Shown: positions 11,582 through 21,900 of the stretch, one piece after another | Numbering within the stretch: position 1 is the first letter of the stretch | Layout of the letters: every line of letters starts with the position of its first letter | Position numbers and translations under genes: made by a program | Assembly: GCF_039544005.1 (NCBI RefSeq) | Contig: NZ_BAABKV010000001.1 | Coordinates: forward strand, 3,596,001-3,660,000 | Reading direction: 5' to 3' | DNA: 64,000 nt | Source: Kitasatospora paranensis | GTDB taxonomy: Bacteria > Actinomycetota > Actinomycetes > Streptomycetales > Streptomycetaceae | Notes under the pieces: model-generated | Told to the model about the DNA's origin: nothing | Seen by the model: only the letters and a program-made list of their open reading frames with translations | Database searches by the model: none

Positions 11582-13222
11582 GTGACGGCACCGACCACCA
11601 CCTCGACCACCACCACCCACGACGACTGGTCCGAGCTGCGGACGGCCGCCCTGCTGGGCACCGACCGCCGCCCCCTGCCCGATCCGGGCGGGCCGGCGGC
11701 GCTGCGTGCGGCCGCCGCGGCCGTCGACCGCACCGACCCGGCCGCCGCCCTGCTGGACCTCGCCGCCCTGGCCCTCGTCCGCCGCCGGGCGGGCCTGCTC
11801 CCAGCGCCCGCGCCCGTCCTGCCCGACCCGGCGGAACCGGACGGGCGGCCCGCCCTCCCGCAGGCCGCCGCCGACCGGCTGGGCTCCCTGCTGGGCGGGC
11901 GCGGGCAGGACACCGGCCTCGCCAACCTGACCGAGCTCCTCCCGCAGTGGCTCGCGACGGCCCGGGCGCACGGCTACCGGCTGCCGCCCGCGCTCGTCCC
12001 GGCGCTGCTGGACACCGCCCGCGCCCGCAGCGAACTGCGCGCCGACGCGGTGGCCCTGGCCGGCCCGCTCGGCCGCTGGCTGGCCGAGCGCAACCCGGAC
12101 TGGCGGTTCGTCACCCGCACCGCCACCGCCGCCGGCATCGCGGACGACCCGGCGGCCGGCGGGGAGATCTGGCAGGAGGGCCTGTTCGCGGAGCGGGTCA
12201 CCCATCTGACCCGGCTGCGCCGCAGCGACCCGGCGGCCGCGCTGGCACTGCTGCGCACCACCTGGGCGGCCGAACGCGCCGAGGACAGACTGCTGTTCCT
12301 GGACGCCCTGCAGGACGGCCTCTCGCCCGAGGACGAGCCGTTCCTGGAGGCGGCCCTGGCCGACCGCAGCAAGAACGTCCGGGCCACTGCCGCCGAGCTG
12401 CTCTCCACCCTGCCGGGCTCGGCCCTCGCGGCCCGGATGGCCGAGCGCGCCCGGGCCTGCGTGCGGCCCGGGGCGGACGGCTTCGCCGTCCGGCCGCCCG
12501 CCGAGTGCGACCAGGCGATGCAGCGCGACGGCATCCCGCTCAGATCGCCCACCGGCCGGGGGCAGCGTTCCTGGTGGCTGGGCGAGATCGTGGCGGCGGC
12601 CCCGCTCGCGCTGTGGACGCGGGAGAGCGGCCTCACCCCCGACCGGCTGCTCGTCCTGCCCGCCCGCGAGGGCGGTGAGAGCGACGGCGCCGACTGGTCC
12701 GGGGAGCTGCGCGAGGCCTGGGCGAGAGCCGCCGTACGGCAGCGCGACGAGGTCTGGGCGCGGGCCCTGCTGGGGCCGCCGCCGCGCGGCCAGGGCCCCG
12801 CCGGGGCCGCGGGTGCACCGGCCAAGCTGCTCGCCGTCCTGCCGGAGGCCGAGCGCGCCGCCTGGACGGCCGCCTTCGTCCGCGTCAACGGGCTGGGCGA
12901 CGCCTTCCAACTGCTCGGTGCCTGCGCCGCGCCCTGGACGGCGCCGCTGTCGACGGCGGTCGTCGCCGCCCTGGAGCGGGCCGCGGCCTCGGGGGCGTAC
13001 CCGTGGAGCCACAGCGGGGTGCTCGGGATGACCGAGCGCTCCCTCGCCCCGCAGGCGGCGGCCGCCGTCGAGGCGCTCGCCGCCGACGCCGCACCCGAGA
13101 CGGCCTGGTCCGACACCTTCACTCGGCTCGCCGAGACGCTGCGGCTGCGCGCCCGGATGCTCGCCGAGCTCGTCCCGGCCGGAGCCGCCGGAACCACCGG
13201 GGCCGCCTCACCGACCGGCTGA
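11582..13222 (+). CDS. DUF5691 family protein of the MoxR/vWA module
   Basis: Encodes 546 residues from GTG 11582 with GGGAGG upstream. The N-terminus WSELRTAALLGTDRRPLPDP and the middle (LLFLDALQDGLSPEDEPFLE, DRSKNVRATAAELLSTLPGS) fit DUF5691, an alpha-helical, HEAT-like repeat family of unknown function found beside SWIM and MoxR genes. No catalytic motif or membrane segment is seen. It probably serves as a structural or adaptor component. The gene ends before a strong bidirectional terminator. Confidence 0.75.
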   Translation: MTAPTTTSTTTTHDDWSELRTAALLGTDRRPLPDPGGPAALRAAAAAVDRTDPAAALLDLAALALVRRRAGLLPAPAPVLPDPAEPDGRPALPQAAADRLGSLLGGRGQDTGLANLTELLPQWLATARAHGYRLPPALVPALLDTARARSELRADAVALAGPLGRWLAERNPDWRFVTRTATAAGIADDPAAGGEIWQEGLFAERVTHLTRLRRSDPAAALALLRTTWAAERAEDRLLFLDALQDGLSPEDEPFLEAALADRSKNVRATAAELLSTLPGSALAARMAERARACVRPGADGFAVRPPAECDQAMQRDGIPLRSPTGRGQRSWWLGEIVAAAPLALWTRESGLTPDRLLVLPAREGGESDGADWSGELREAWARAAVRQRDEVWARALLGPPPRGQGPAGAAGAPAKLLAVLPEAERAAWTAAFVRVNGLGDAFQLLGACAAPWTAPLSTAVVAALERAAASGAYPWSHSGVLGMTERSLAPQAAAAVEALAADAAPETAWSDTFTRLAETLRLRARMLAELVPAGAAGTTGAASPTG

Positions 13223-13310
13223 CCGGTCCGGAGCCGGCGGTTCGGCGGTCGGTGGTTCGACGGTCGGCCGGGCCCGGGCACGCGACGGGCAGATGACCGG
13301 GCACGCGACC

Positions 13311-13344
13311 GGGCCGGGGCCCGCGACACGCCGGGCCCCGGCCC
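13311..13344. terminator. Bidirectional terminator between the DUF5691 gene and icmB
   Basis: Perfect 13-bp G/C stem (13311-13323 with 13332-13344) with an 8-nt loop, placed between two convergent genes. Confidence 0.8.
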
Positions 13345-13366
13345 GGAGCGAGAGCTGCGGCGGGCG

Positions 13367-13774
13367 TCAGCCGGCGGTACGGAGGTTGGCCTCCACCCAG
13401 CTGACCACCGACTGGGTGGGCGTGCCCGGGGTGAAGATGTCGGCCACGCCGAGCTCCTTGAGCTGGGCGATGTCCGCGTCCGGGATGATCCCGCCGCAGA
13501 AGACCTTGATGTCCTCCGCGTCGCGCTCCCGCAGGAGCTCGATCACCTTGGCGCAGAGCGTCATGTGCGCCCCGGAGAGGATCGACAGGCCGATGCCGTC
13601 GGCGTCCTCCTGGATCGCCGTGTCGACGATCTGCTCCGGGGTCTGGTGCAGGCCGGTGTAGATGACCTCCATACCGGCATCGCGCAGCGCGCGTGCGATC
13701 ACCTTGGCGCCGCGGTCGTGGCCGTCCAGCCCCGGCTTGGCGACCACCACACGGATCGGCCCTGACACACCCAT
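13367..13774 (-). CDS. icmB: Cobalamin-binding small subunit of isobutyryl-CoA mutase
   Basis: Encodes 135 residues from ATG 13774, chosen because AGGAGG lies just upstream; an in-frame extension to 13852 is less likely. The B12-binding signature LDGHDRG is present, with H19 as the expected lower cobalt ligand (base-off/His-on), plus GLSILSGAH and FCGGIIP of the same fold. With a separate large subunit, not in this window, it interconverts isobutyryl-CoA and n-butyryl-CoA and so links valine catabolism with polyketide starter supply. Size and neighbours (lipase, M23 peptidase, PcrA) match the Streptomyces icmB locus; a generic B12-binding mutase subunit is the alternative. Confidence 0.85.
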   Translation of the reverse strand: MGVSGPIRVVVAKPGLDGHDRGAKVIARALRDAGMEVIYTGLHQTPEQIVDTAIQEDADGIGLSILSGAHMTLCAKVIELLRERDAEDIKVFCGGIIPDADIAQLKELGVADIFTPGTPTQSVVSWVEANLRTAG

Positions 13775-14017
13775 CACTGCCTCCTGGACCACGTCGTCCA
13801 CCACCCGGCTGACCTGGTCGGGCACGGGCGCGGTGTTAACACCTTCTAACAAACCTGAGGGGAGAGTAGCGCCACCTGGGCCGATCGGCGGTTACGCCCG
13901 TCAAGAGGAGGGGAAAATCACAGAGCTGCCTGTCAGCCCACCCCTGGTACCAGACCATCCGTCACCCCCGCGCCGGCCGGCCCGGGGGCCCCGCGCCGCA
14001 CTGCCGGGGAGAGCCGC

Positions 14018-14806
14018 ATGACGATCCCGTTCCAGCGGACGGCCGCCACCGTCCGCGGGGCGGGCGCGGAAGCCGCCGCGCTCGCCCACCACCTGGTCCG
14101 TTATCCCACCGGAATCCCGTCCGAGCACCGGCCGCGCCGCTGCCCGGACCGGCCCGTGCCGCCCGACGTGCACCCGGGCGGCGGCCCCGTTCTGCTGCTG
14201 CACGGCTTCGTCGACAACCGGGCCGTCTTCACGCCGCTGCGCCGCGCCCTGCACCGGCACGGCTGGACGCATCTGCACGCCCTCAACCACTCGCCGCTGA
14301 CCGGGGACGTACGGGCCGCCGCCGTCCTGCTCGCCCGGCACGTCGAGTGGGCGGCGCGGGCGCACGACGGCGCCCCGGTCGCCCTGGTCGGCCACAGCCT
14401 CGGCGGCCTCATCGCCCGCTACTACGTGCAGCGCCTCGGCGGCCACGCCCTGGTGCCGGTGGTGATCACGCTGGCCACTCCGCACGCGGGTACCACCGCC
14501 GCGCTGCTGCCGAATCCCTTCCCGATCACCCGTCAGTTGCGGCCGGGCAGCGACCTGCTGGCCGAGCTCGGCCGACCCGCACCCCGGTGCACCACCCGGT
14601 TCACCTGTCTGCAGGGCGAGTTGGACGAGGTCGTCCGGCCCCGCCGGAACGCCCGGCTGGACCATCCGGACCTCGCCGCGGTCAACCTGACCGTCCCCGG
14701 GGCCGGCCACATCGGCCTGCCCGCACACCCCCGGACTGTCGCCGCCGTCCGCGAGGAGCTCGACCGGTGGGCCGCCGGACCGCTGACGGAACGCCACGCC
14801 TGCTGA
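14018..14806 (+). CDS. Alpha/beta-hydrolase, lipase/esterase
   Basis: Encodes 262 residues from ATG 14018 with GGGGAGA upstream. The oxyanion motif LLLHGFVDN (about residues 60-67) and nucleophile elbow VGHSLGG (S127) are clear; H in PGAGHIGLP near residue 228 is the likely catalytic histidine and E or D in QGELDEVV the acid. The arrangement resembles triacylglycerol lipases of the LipA/EstA class. There is no obvious signal peptide, so it may be cytoplasmic. Divergent from icmB. Confidence 0.85.
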   Translation: MTIPFQRTAATVRGAGAEAAALAHHLVRYPTGIPSEHRPRRCPDRPVPPDVHPGGGPVLLLHGFVDNRAVFTPLRRALHRHGWTHLHALNHSPLTGDVRAAAVLLARHVEWAARAHDGAPVALVGHSLGGLIARYYVQRLGGHALVPVVITLATPHAGTTAALLPNPFPITRQLRPGSDLLAELGRPAPRCTTRFTCLQGELDEVVRPRRNARLDHPDLAAVNLTVPGAGHIGLPAHPRTVAAVREELDRWAAGPLTERHAC

Positions 14807-14895
14807 AATGCACTGTTTCGGCCGACTCCTGATCAAGCACTACAGTCTCGACCGCTTTCTCCCCATGCTCCCGATTCCGAGGAGGCGGCACCGAG

Positions 14896-15905
14896 ATGAC
14901 CGCCGACAACAGCAGCGCCGAACGCACCAGGCTCCACCCCGCCCGGCTCCCCGGGCCCGCTTCCACCGTGCCCGCGGGCAGCACCGCGACCCGAGCCGGA
15001 CGGCACTCGCCCGCTGGGGACGGGGCCGCGGCCCCGCCGCCGGCACGGGCACGGGCGCGGGGACCGCCACGGGCGCGAGCACCGGCACGGGCACGGGCAC
15101 CGGCACGGGCACGGGCACCGGCTCGAACACGGGCACCGGCACGGGTGGAGGGACCCGCGCCGCTCTCCTGACGGTCGCCCTGCCCTCGGCGGCCACGCTC
15201 GGGGTCTTCGCCGCCGCCGCGGCCGCCGTCCCCACCCGGACGGCCCCGCGCCCGGCACTCCCGCCGGCCCCGACCGGAGTACCGGACATCCCGCCCCGGT
15301 CTCCTGTCCCCGCCCCTGCACCTGCACCTGCACCTGCCCCCGCCTCGGCCGTCGCCATCGGCACAGCCGCGCCCGACCCGGCGGCCCCCCAGGAGCAGGG
15401 CGTCCAGGAGCAGCGCGACCAGGAGCAGGGTGTCCAGGAGCAGCGCGACGAGGCGACAAGCTCCCAGGACGCGGGCGCCCAGGCGCAGAACGCCGCGGAG
15501 GCGGCCCGCTCCCGGTACTGCCTCCCGGTGGCCGCGCACGGCATCGGCGCGGGGTTCGGCCGGGCCGGCGCGGACTGGGCGGCCCGGCACACCGGCATCG
15601 ACTTCCCGGTCGCCACCGGCACCGAAGTGCACGCCGTCACCGACGGCACCGTCGCCACCGGCTGGACGCCCGCCTACGGCTACCTGGCGATCGTGCGGGC
15701 CCCCGACGGCACGGAGACCTGGTACGCGCACCTGAGCGGGTACCGCGTCCACCCCGGCCCGGTGCGGGCCGGGGACGTCATCGCCACCTCGGGCGCCACC
15801 GGCAACGCGACCGGGCCGCACCTGCACGTCGAGGTGCGGCCCGCCGGCGGAGGGCCCGTCGACCCGCTGCCCTGGCTGCTCGCGCACGGCCTCGACCCGC
15901 GCTGA
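14896..15905 (+). CDS. M23 (LytM) family cell-wall metallopeptidase, membrane-anchored (frame break near 15050)
   Basis: I take ATG 14896 (MTADNSSAERTRLHPARLPG) as the start because GAGGAGG precedes it. The downstream protein is one frame off, so one base seems to be missing in the repetitive GGCACC/GGCACG tract around 15030-15130. After the repeats come a membrane span (LLTVALPSAATLGVFAAAAA), a Pro/Ala stretch, a Gln/Glu repeat, and a complete LytM domain: HTGIDFPVATGTEV (H and D zinc ligands), GYLAIVRAPDG and GPHLHVEV (HxH). It probably cleaves peptidoglycan cross-links outside the cell. A start in the main frame upstream at 14808 is possible but gives a poor N-terminus. Confidence 0.8.
15080..15146 (+). 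repeat. Short tandem repeat of GGCACGGGCACC type inside the M23 gene
   Basis: Imperfect copies of a 6- to 12-nt unit encode a Gly-Thr run (GTGTGT) or, in the other frame, Ala-Arg-Ala-Pro. The frame change of the host gene falls in or near it, where slippage or assembly collapse is easy. Confidence 0.75.
15390..15449 (+). repeat. Two tandem 30-bp units in the M23 peptidase gene
   Basis: Two 30-bp copies differ at one base and encode QEQGVQEQRD twice. They form a hydrophilic, probably helical spacer between the membrane anchor and the LytM domain. Confidence 0.9.
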
Positions 15906-15982
15906 CCGGCGCACCGGTCAGCAGGGCCGGCCCCCGTCAAGAGGACCGGCGCACCGGGCAGCGACGGTCGGAGCGGCAGCCG

Positions 15983-18567
15983 TCAGAGCTTCTCGACCGG
16001 CGCGTAGCGCAGCAGCAGCTGCTTGCGGCCGGTCGACCCGAAGTCGATGGTGGCCTGCGCCTTGTCGCCGACGCCCTGGGTGGCGACCACCGTGCCCAGG
16101 CCGAAGGTGTCGTGGGTGACCCGGTCGCCCACCGCCAGGGCGACCACCTCGCGGTCGGTCACCTTGCGCGCGGTCTTCGCCCAGCCGGGTGCGGGCGCCG
16201 TCGTGGTGGAGCGCCCGGAGGAGCCCGACCCGTACGACCGCGAGGACCCGGACGAGCCGGACGAGCCCGGCGAGAACCCGCGGGAGGCGGGCACCGCGGC
16301 CGCCCCGGTGCGCTTCCACTCGACCAGCGGCTCCGGGATCTCCTCCAGGAAGCGCGAGGCCGGGTTGTAGGAGGGCTGCCCCCAGGCGCTGCGCAGCACC
16401 GAGCGGGTCAGGTACAGCCGCTGCCGGGCCCGGGTCAGGCCGACGTAGGCGAGGCGGCGCTCCTCCTCCAGTTCCTTGACCTGGTTGAGGGCCCGCATGT
16501 GCGGGAAGATGCCGTCCTCCATGCCGGTGAGGAAGACCACCGGGAACTCCAGGCCCTTGGCGGTGTGCAGGGTCATCATCGTGATGACGCCCTGACCCTC
16601 CTCGTCGTCCGGGATCTGGTCGGAGTCGGCGACCAGGGCGACACGCTCCAGGAAGTCGGCGAGCGAGCCGACCGGCGGTGCGCCCTCGGCGTCCTCGCCC
16701 TCAGGGCGCTCCCCCGGGTCCTTCTCGTACTCCAGGGCGACGGAGGCGAGCTCCTGGAGGTTCTCGATCCGGGTCTCGTCCTGCGGGTCGGTGGAGGCCT
16801 GGAGTTCGGCGAGGTACCCGGTCTCCTCCAGCACCGCCTCCAGCACCGCGGCGGGGCCGGCGCCGGACTCGACGACCTGGCGCAGCCCGGCCATCAGGGT
16901 GTTGAACTTCTTCACCGCATTGGCGGAGCGCGCGGCCATGCCGTACGCCTCGTCGACCCGCTGGAGCGCCTGCGGGAAGCTGATCCGCTCGCGGGCGGAG
17001 AGCGCGTCGATCATGGCCTCGGCGCGGTCGCCGATGCCGCGCTTGGGCACGTTGAGGATCCGGCGCAGCGGCACGGTGTCCTCGGGGTTGGACAGGACGC
17101 GCAGGTAGGCCAGGATGTCCCGGACCTCCTTGCGCTCGTAGAAGCGGACACCGCCGACGACCTTGTACGGCAGGCCGACCCGGATGAAGACCTCTTCGAA
17201 GACGCGGGACTGCGCGTTGGTGCGGTAGAAGATCGCGACGTCGCCGGGCCGGGCGTGGCCCTTGTCGGTGAGCCGGTCGATCTCGTCGGCGATGAACTGG
17301 GCCTCGCCGTGCTCGTCGTCGGCGACGTAGCCGACCACCCGCTCGCCCTGGTCGCCGGCCGTCCAGAGGTTCTTCTTGCGGCGGTTGGTGTTGCGCTCGA
17401 TGACCGCGTTGGCGGCGCTGAGGATGGTCTGCGTGGAGCGGTAGTTCTGCTCCAGCAGGATCGTCGTCGCGTTCGGGTAGTCCTCCTCGAACTGGAGGAT
17501 GTTGCGGATCGTCGCGCCGCGGAAGGCGTAGATCGACTGGTCGGCGTCACCGACCACGCAGAGCTCGGCCGGGGAGATCTGGGCGAGCCGGGCGGCCGTC
17601 GGGTTCACGAAGTCGCCGTCGGCGGTCATCTTCGGGGCGTCGCCCAGCGAGCCGCCGGACAGCTCCTGACCAGGGTGTACTGGGCGTGGTTGGTGTCCTG
17701 GTACTCGTCGACCAGGATGTGCCGGAAGCGCCGCCGGTAGTGCTCGGCGACGTCCGGGAACGCCTGGAGCAGGTTGACGGTGGTCATGATGATGTCGTCG
17801 AAGTCCAGCGCGTTGGCCTCGCGCAGGCGCCGCTGGTAGAGGGCGTACGCCTCGGCCAGCTTCTTCTCCGTCGGGTTGGCGGCCTGGTCGGCGTAGGTCT
17901 CCTCGTCGATGAGCTCGTTCTTGAGATTGCTGACCTTGGCCGTGAAGGACTTCGGCGGGAACTGCTTGGGGTCGAGGTCCAGGTCGCGGCAGACCAGGCC
18001 CATCAGGCGCTGCGAGTCGGCCGAGTCGTAGATGGAGAACGACGAGGTGAACCCGAGCAGCTTCGACTCGCGGCGCAGGATCCGCACGCAGGCGCTGTGG
18101 AAGGTGGAGACCCACATCGCCCGGGCCCGCGGGCCGACGAGCTCCTCGACGCGCTCGCGCATCTCGCCGGCGGCCTTGTTGGTGAAGGTGATCGCCAGGA
18201 TCTCGCCGGGCTGCACGCCGCGCGCGCCGAGCAGGTACGCGATCCGGTGGGTCAGCACCCGGGTCTTGCCCGAGCCGGCGCCGGCCACGATCAGCAGCGG
18301 CGAGCCGTGGTGGACGACGGCCTCGCGCTGCGGCTCGTTCATGCCGGCCAGCAGCTGCTCCGGGTCGATCGCCGGGCGCGGCGCGCCATTGCGGTACCAG
18401 CCGTCGGGCTCGGGCCGCGCGGTGTAGTCCGTCGCGAAGAGCCCGTCGGGGATGGCCTCCTCGTACGGCGGCTCCTCGTCCAGCGGGGGCTCGTCGTGGG
18501 CGGGGCTCGACCCGAGCGAGGGGCTCTCGAAGCCGGGGAGCGGGAGGTCGTCAAAGAGGCTAGTCAT
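15983..18567 (-). CDS. pcrA: UvrD/PcrA-type ATP-dependent DNA helicase (frame break near 17663)
   Basis: The gene starts MTSLFDDLPLPGFESPSLGS at ATG 18567; the reconstructed protein has about 860 residues. Superfamily 1 motifs appear in order: Walker A VAGAGSGKTRVLTHR, motif Ia FTNKAA, motif II ILVDEYQDTN, motif III VVGDADQSIYAFRGA, QNYRS, and VITMMTLHTAKGLEFP with LAYVGLTRARQRLY near the end. The C-terminus ends in a small Tudor-like part (VGDRVTHDTFGLGTVV). It works in DNA repair and replication. At 17663 the codons read LVRSC where LVREL is expected; adding one G restores the frame into SGGSLGDAPKM. An essential helicase is unlikely to be truly broken, so a sequence error is the best reading. 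Confidence 0.93.
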
Positions 18568-18986
18568 GGCATTCCGAGTGTATGACCCGGTACCGACGGA
18601 CCGGACCGGGTGCGCGGAGTCGATCACCGGGCCCGGGCGCCGACGCACCGGGGCCTCCCCCGACAGGGCCTTCCGGCCCGGCTCGGTTTCACCGGCCTTT
18701 CCCCCGGCAGGGGATTCGGCGACATATGCGGATTCGGCTCGATTCCACGCACAGTCCGCACCGGAGAGAAGCGATGGAGAATGGCTGTCGAGTCTTGGAA
18801 ATACCCGGATCGGCCCCGCTCCACCTGCGCTCATGCCCGTTCCGCGGCTTTTCGGTGCTGCCATTAGGGACAAGAACGGACAAGCCGACAATGCCGCTTG
18901 ACCCGTCTTCACCAACCCTGCATCGTTCCTGACCGAACGCCTGCGCGAATGACCGGCAGGCCCACGGGAGGGAACACACCGAAGTC
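18568..18986. other. Divergent promoter interval between pcrA and the LamG/ricin-domain gene
   Basis: No supported gene is seen in these 420 bp. It must contain start signals for pcrA on the left and the secreted lectin-like protein on the right. The right half is noticeably less GC-rich than the flanks. GGGAGGGAA about 14 nt before 18987 is the probable ribosome site of the secreted protein. Confidence 0.45.
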
Positions 18987-21900
18987 ATGTCCAAGACATC
19001 GCCGAGACGCGCCGCGAGGCCGTCCCGACGCACCGGGGGACTGTTCGGGCGCACCGCGATCGCCGCGACGACCGCGCTCGGGCTCACCATTCTTTCCGCA
19101 CCGGCGGTCTGGGCGGCCACGCCGACCCCGACACCCTCCGACAGCGCGCCGGGCACCCAGCAGCCGGTCGTGTCGGAGACGGCGACGGCCGTCCGTGCCG
19201 CACTGGAGCAGGCGAAGGCCGGCGGCCGGCCGGTCGTCGTCGACAGCCTGACCACCGAGACGTCGCAGACCTTCGCCGACCCGGACGGTCACAGCCTCTA
19301 CAGCGACAGTCACACGCAGGACGTGCGCACCAAGCGCAACGGCACCTGGCAGACCCTCGACACCACCCTGCGGGCCAACGGCGACGGGACCGTCACCCCG
19401 GCCGTCACCAGTGCCGGTCTGGTGCTGTCCGGCGGCGGCAAGGGCCCGCTGGCCACCATCACCACGGCCGACGGCAAGAAGCTGGCCGTGACAGCGCCCT
19501 TCGCCCTGCCGAAGCCGGTGCTCGACGGCTCCACCGCGACCTACCCGTCCGTCCTGCCGGACGTCGACCTCCAGGTCACCGCCCGCCCCGACGGCGGCTG
19601 GCGTGACGTGATCGTCGTCAAGACCGCTCAGGCGGCCGCCGACCCGCGGCTGAAGAGCCTGCACTTCCCGGTGGCGACCACCGGTCTGAAGATCGGCTCC
19701 GACACGGCCGGCAACGTGTCTCTCACGGACGACAAGGGCAAGGTCCGGGTGCACGCACCCACGCCCTTCCAGTGGGACTCCACCCCGGCCGTTCCGCCGG
19801 TCCCGCTCGTGGCGAACGCCAAGCCGGCCGCCAAGTCGCTCTTCGCGGCTCCGCGGGCGGTCGCGGCCGAGGCCGCGGCCGACACCTCCTCCGCAGCCCA
19901 GCCGGGCCAGGGCGCCGCCGTTTCGGCGATGGCCGTCACCGCGACCGCCGACGAGCTGGTGCTCACGCCGGACCAGCGCACGTTCGGCAAGGGCACCGGG
20001 CCCTGGTACCTCGACCCGGAGACCGGAGTCGACGCGCCCCGGCAGGTCAACGCCCAGGTCCAGGAGAACCACCCCGACACGCAGAACGTCAACACCCTGA
20101 GCGCCCTCGGCGTCGGCTACTGCGGCTACTCGGACTGCTCCGGCTACGGCCGGTACCGGGCCTACTACCAGCTCGGCGTCCCGTCCCAGCTGTTCGGCGA
20201 CAGCTCGCGCGGCACCGCCCAGATCACCCGGGCCACGCTGCTCGTCGACGCCACCGACGCCTCGGCGCCGGGCACCAGCTCGCCGATCAGCCTGTACTCG
20301 ACCCCCTTGATGGGCGGCACCACCAGCTGGAACAGCCAGCCGTGCGGCACCGGCGGCGTCATGTCCGGCTGCACCAAGGTCGGCACCTTCCCGATCACCG
20401 GTACCGGCACCATGTCGTACGACGTGAAGTCGTGGGCCCAGACGCTGGCCAACGGGAAGAACCCGAACTGGACGGTCGGCTTCGCCGCCGACAACGAGAA
20501 CGAGAAGCTCTACCGCCACCACCTGAGCGCCGACCCGCACATCGCGATCTACTACGACGTCGCGCCGACGATCTGGAGCACCCGCACGACGCCGCAGCCG
20601 GGCTCCACGGACGGCAGCATCCCCGCCGCCGACTGTCCTGGATCGTCCACGCCGGGCTGGATCGGCAAGAACCAGTCCGTCGGGGTCCACGCCTCCACCT
20701 GGTCGCCGATCGGCACGGGTGTGACGACGTACTTCCACGTGTGGGACACCGCGCCGACCAGCACCACGTTCGACCTCGCCGGCAACACCGGCGCCCTGAG
20801 CGGCTACAACCCCGACACGTCCATCCTCGCGAACACCGGCAAGGCGGCGGACGGCAGCGTCGTCACCCTCCAGGACGGCCACACCTACCAGTGGGAGGCC
20901 CAGGCCTACGACGGCTGGCTCTCCTCCCAGGTCACCGACCGCTGCTACTTCAAGATCGACCAGACTCCGCCGTCGGTCACCGTCACCTCCGCCGACTTCC
21001 CGGCCAGCGGCACCCTGAACGCCACCCCCAAGCTCAAGGTCAACCAGCAGGGCACCTTCACCGTGGCCGCCGCCGACGCGGCACCGGCCACGGGCCTCGC
21101 CGCCTCCGGCGTCGCCTGCACCCGGTGGTCCGACGACCCGACCCCGGTGACCGGATGGACCTGCGCCTCCGATCCGCACGTCGTGGCGGGCACCGGCGGC
21201 ACCTTCACCTACACCCCGACCCGCTGGGGCACCAACACCCTCTTCCTCCAGTCCATGGACGTGGCCGGCAACTACAGCCAGCCCCTGCCCTACACCTTCT
21301 ACGCGCCGTTCGACCCGGCCACCGGCGCCCCGGTCCCGGGCGACCTCACCGGGGACGGCCGGGGCGACATCCTCCTGCCCGACCCCGCCGGCAACCTCCG
21401 CGTGATGACGACGGACAATGACCCGACGACCGCCAAGGCGGCCCCGCTCGGCCTCGCCCCGGTCGGCAGCACATGGAAGGACGTGCAGACCACCCACCGC
21501 GGTGCGCTGCGCTCGATGGGCGTGGACGACGCGTTCGCCTGGACGAACCTCACCGGCACCCTCGCCAAGAACCTCTACCTCTACGCCAACCAGGGCGGCG
21601 GCACCTTCGACTCCGCCACTGCCCTGTCCAAGCCGACGAGCTGGGTGGGCGTGGACGGCAGCACCCTGCAGACCGCGCCGTCCGGATGGTCGACCGACTG
21701 GTCCACGGTCAGCCAGATCCTGGCGCTCGGTCCGCTCAAGGCACCCCTCGGCCAAGGCTTCGGCATGCCCAGCACGGACCAGACCTCCCTGCTCGCGGTC
21801 GAGGGCGGCAACCTGTGGCTGTACCGCGCCGACACCACGGACAGCCTCGACGCCGGCGCGGTGAAGGTCTCCGCCACCGGCACCTGGGGCAACTACGACC

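Noticed and set aside
15080..15146. CRISPR-like repeats in the M23 gene
   Set aside because: The units are 6-12 nt, contiguous and translated; there are no spacers.
17626..18567. Reading pcrA as a pseudogene
   Set aside because: One added base restores every helicase motif in order, and the same kind of break occurs in many other genes of the window.
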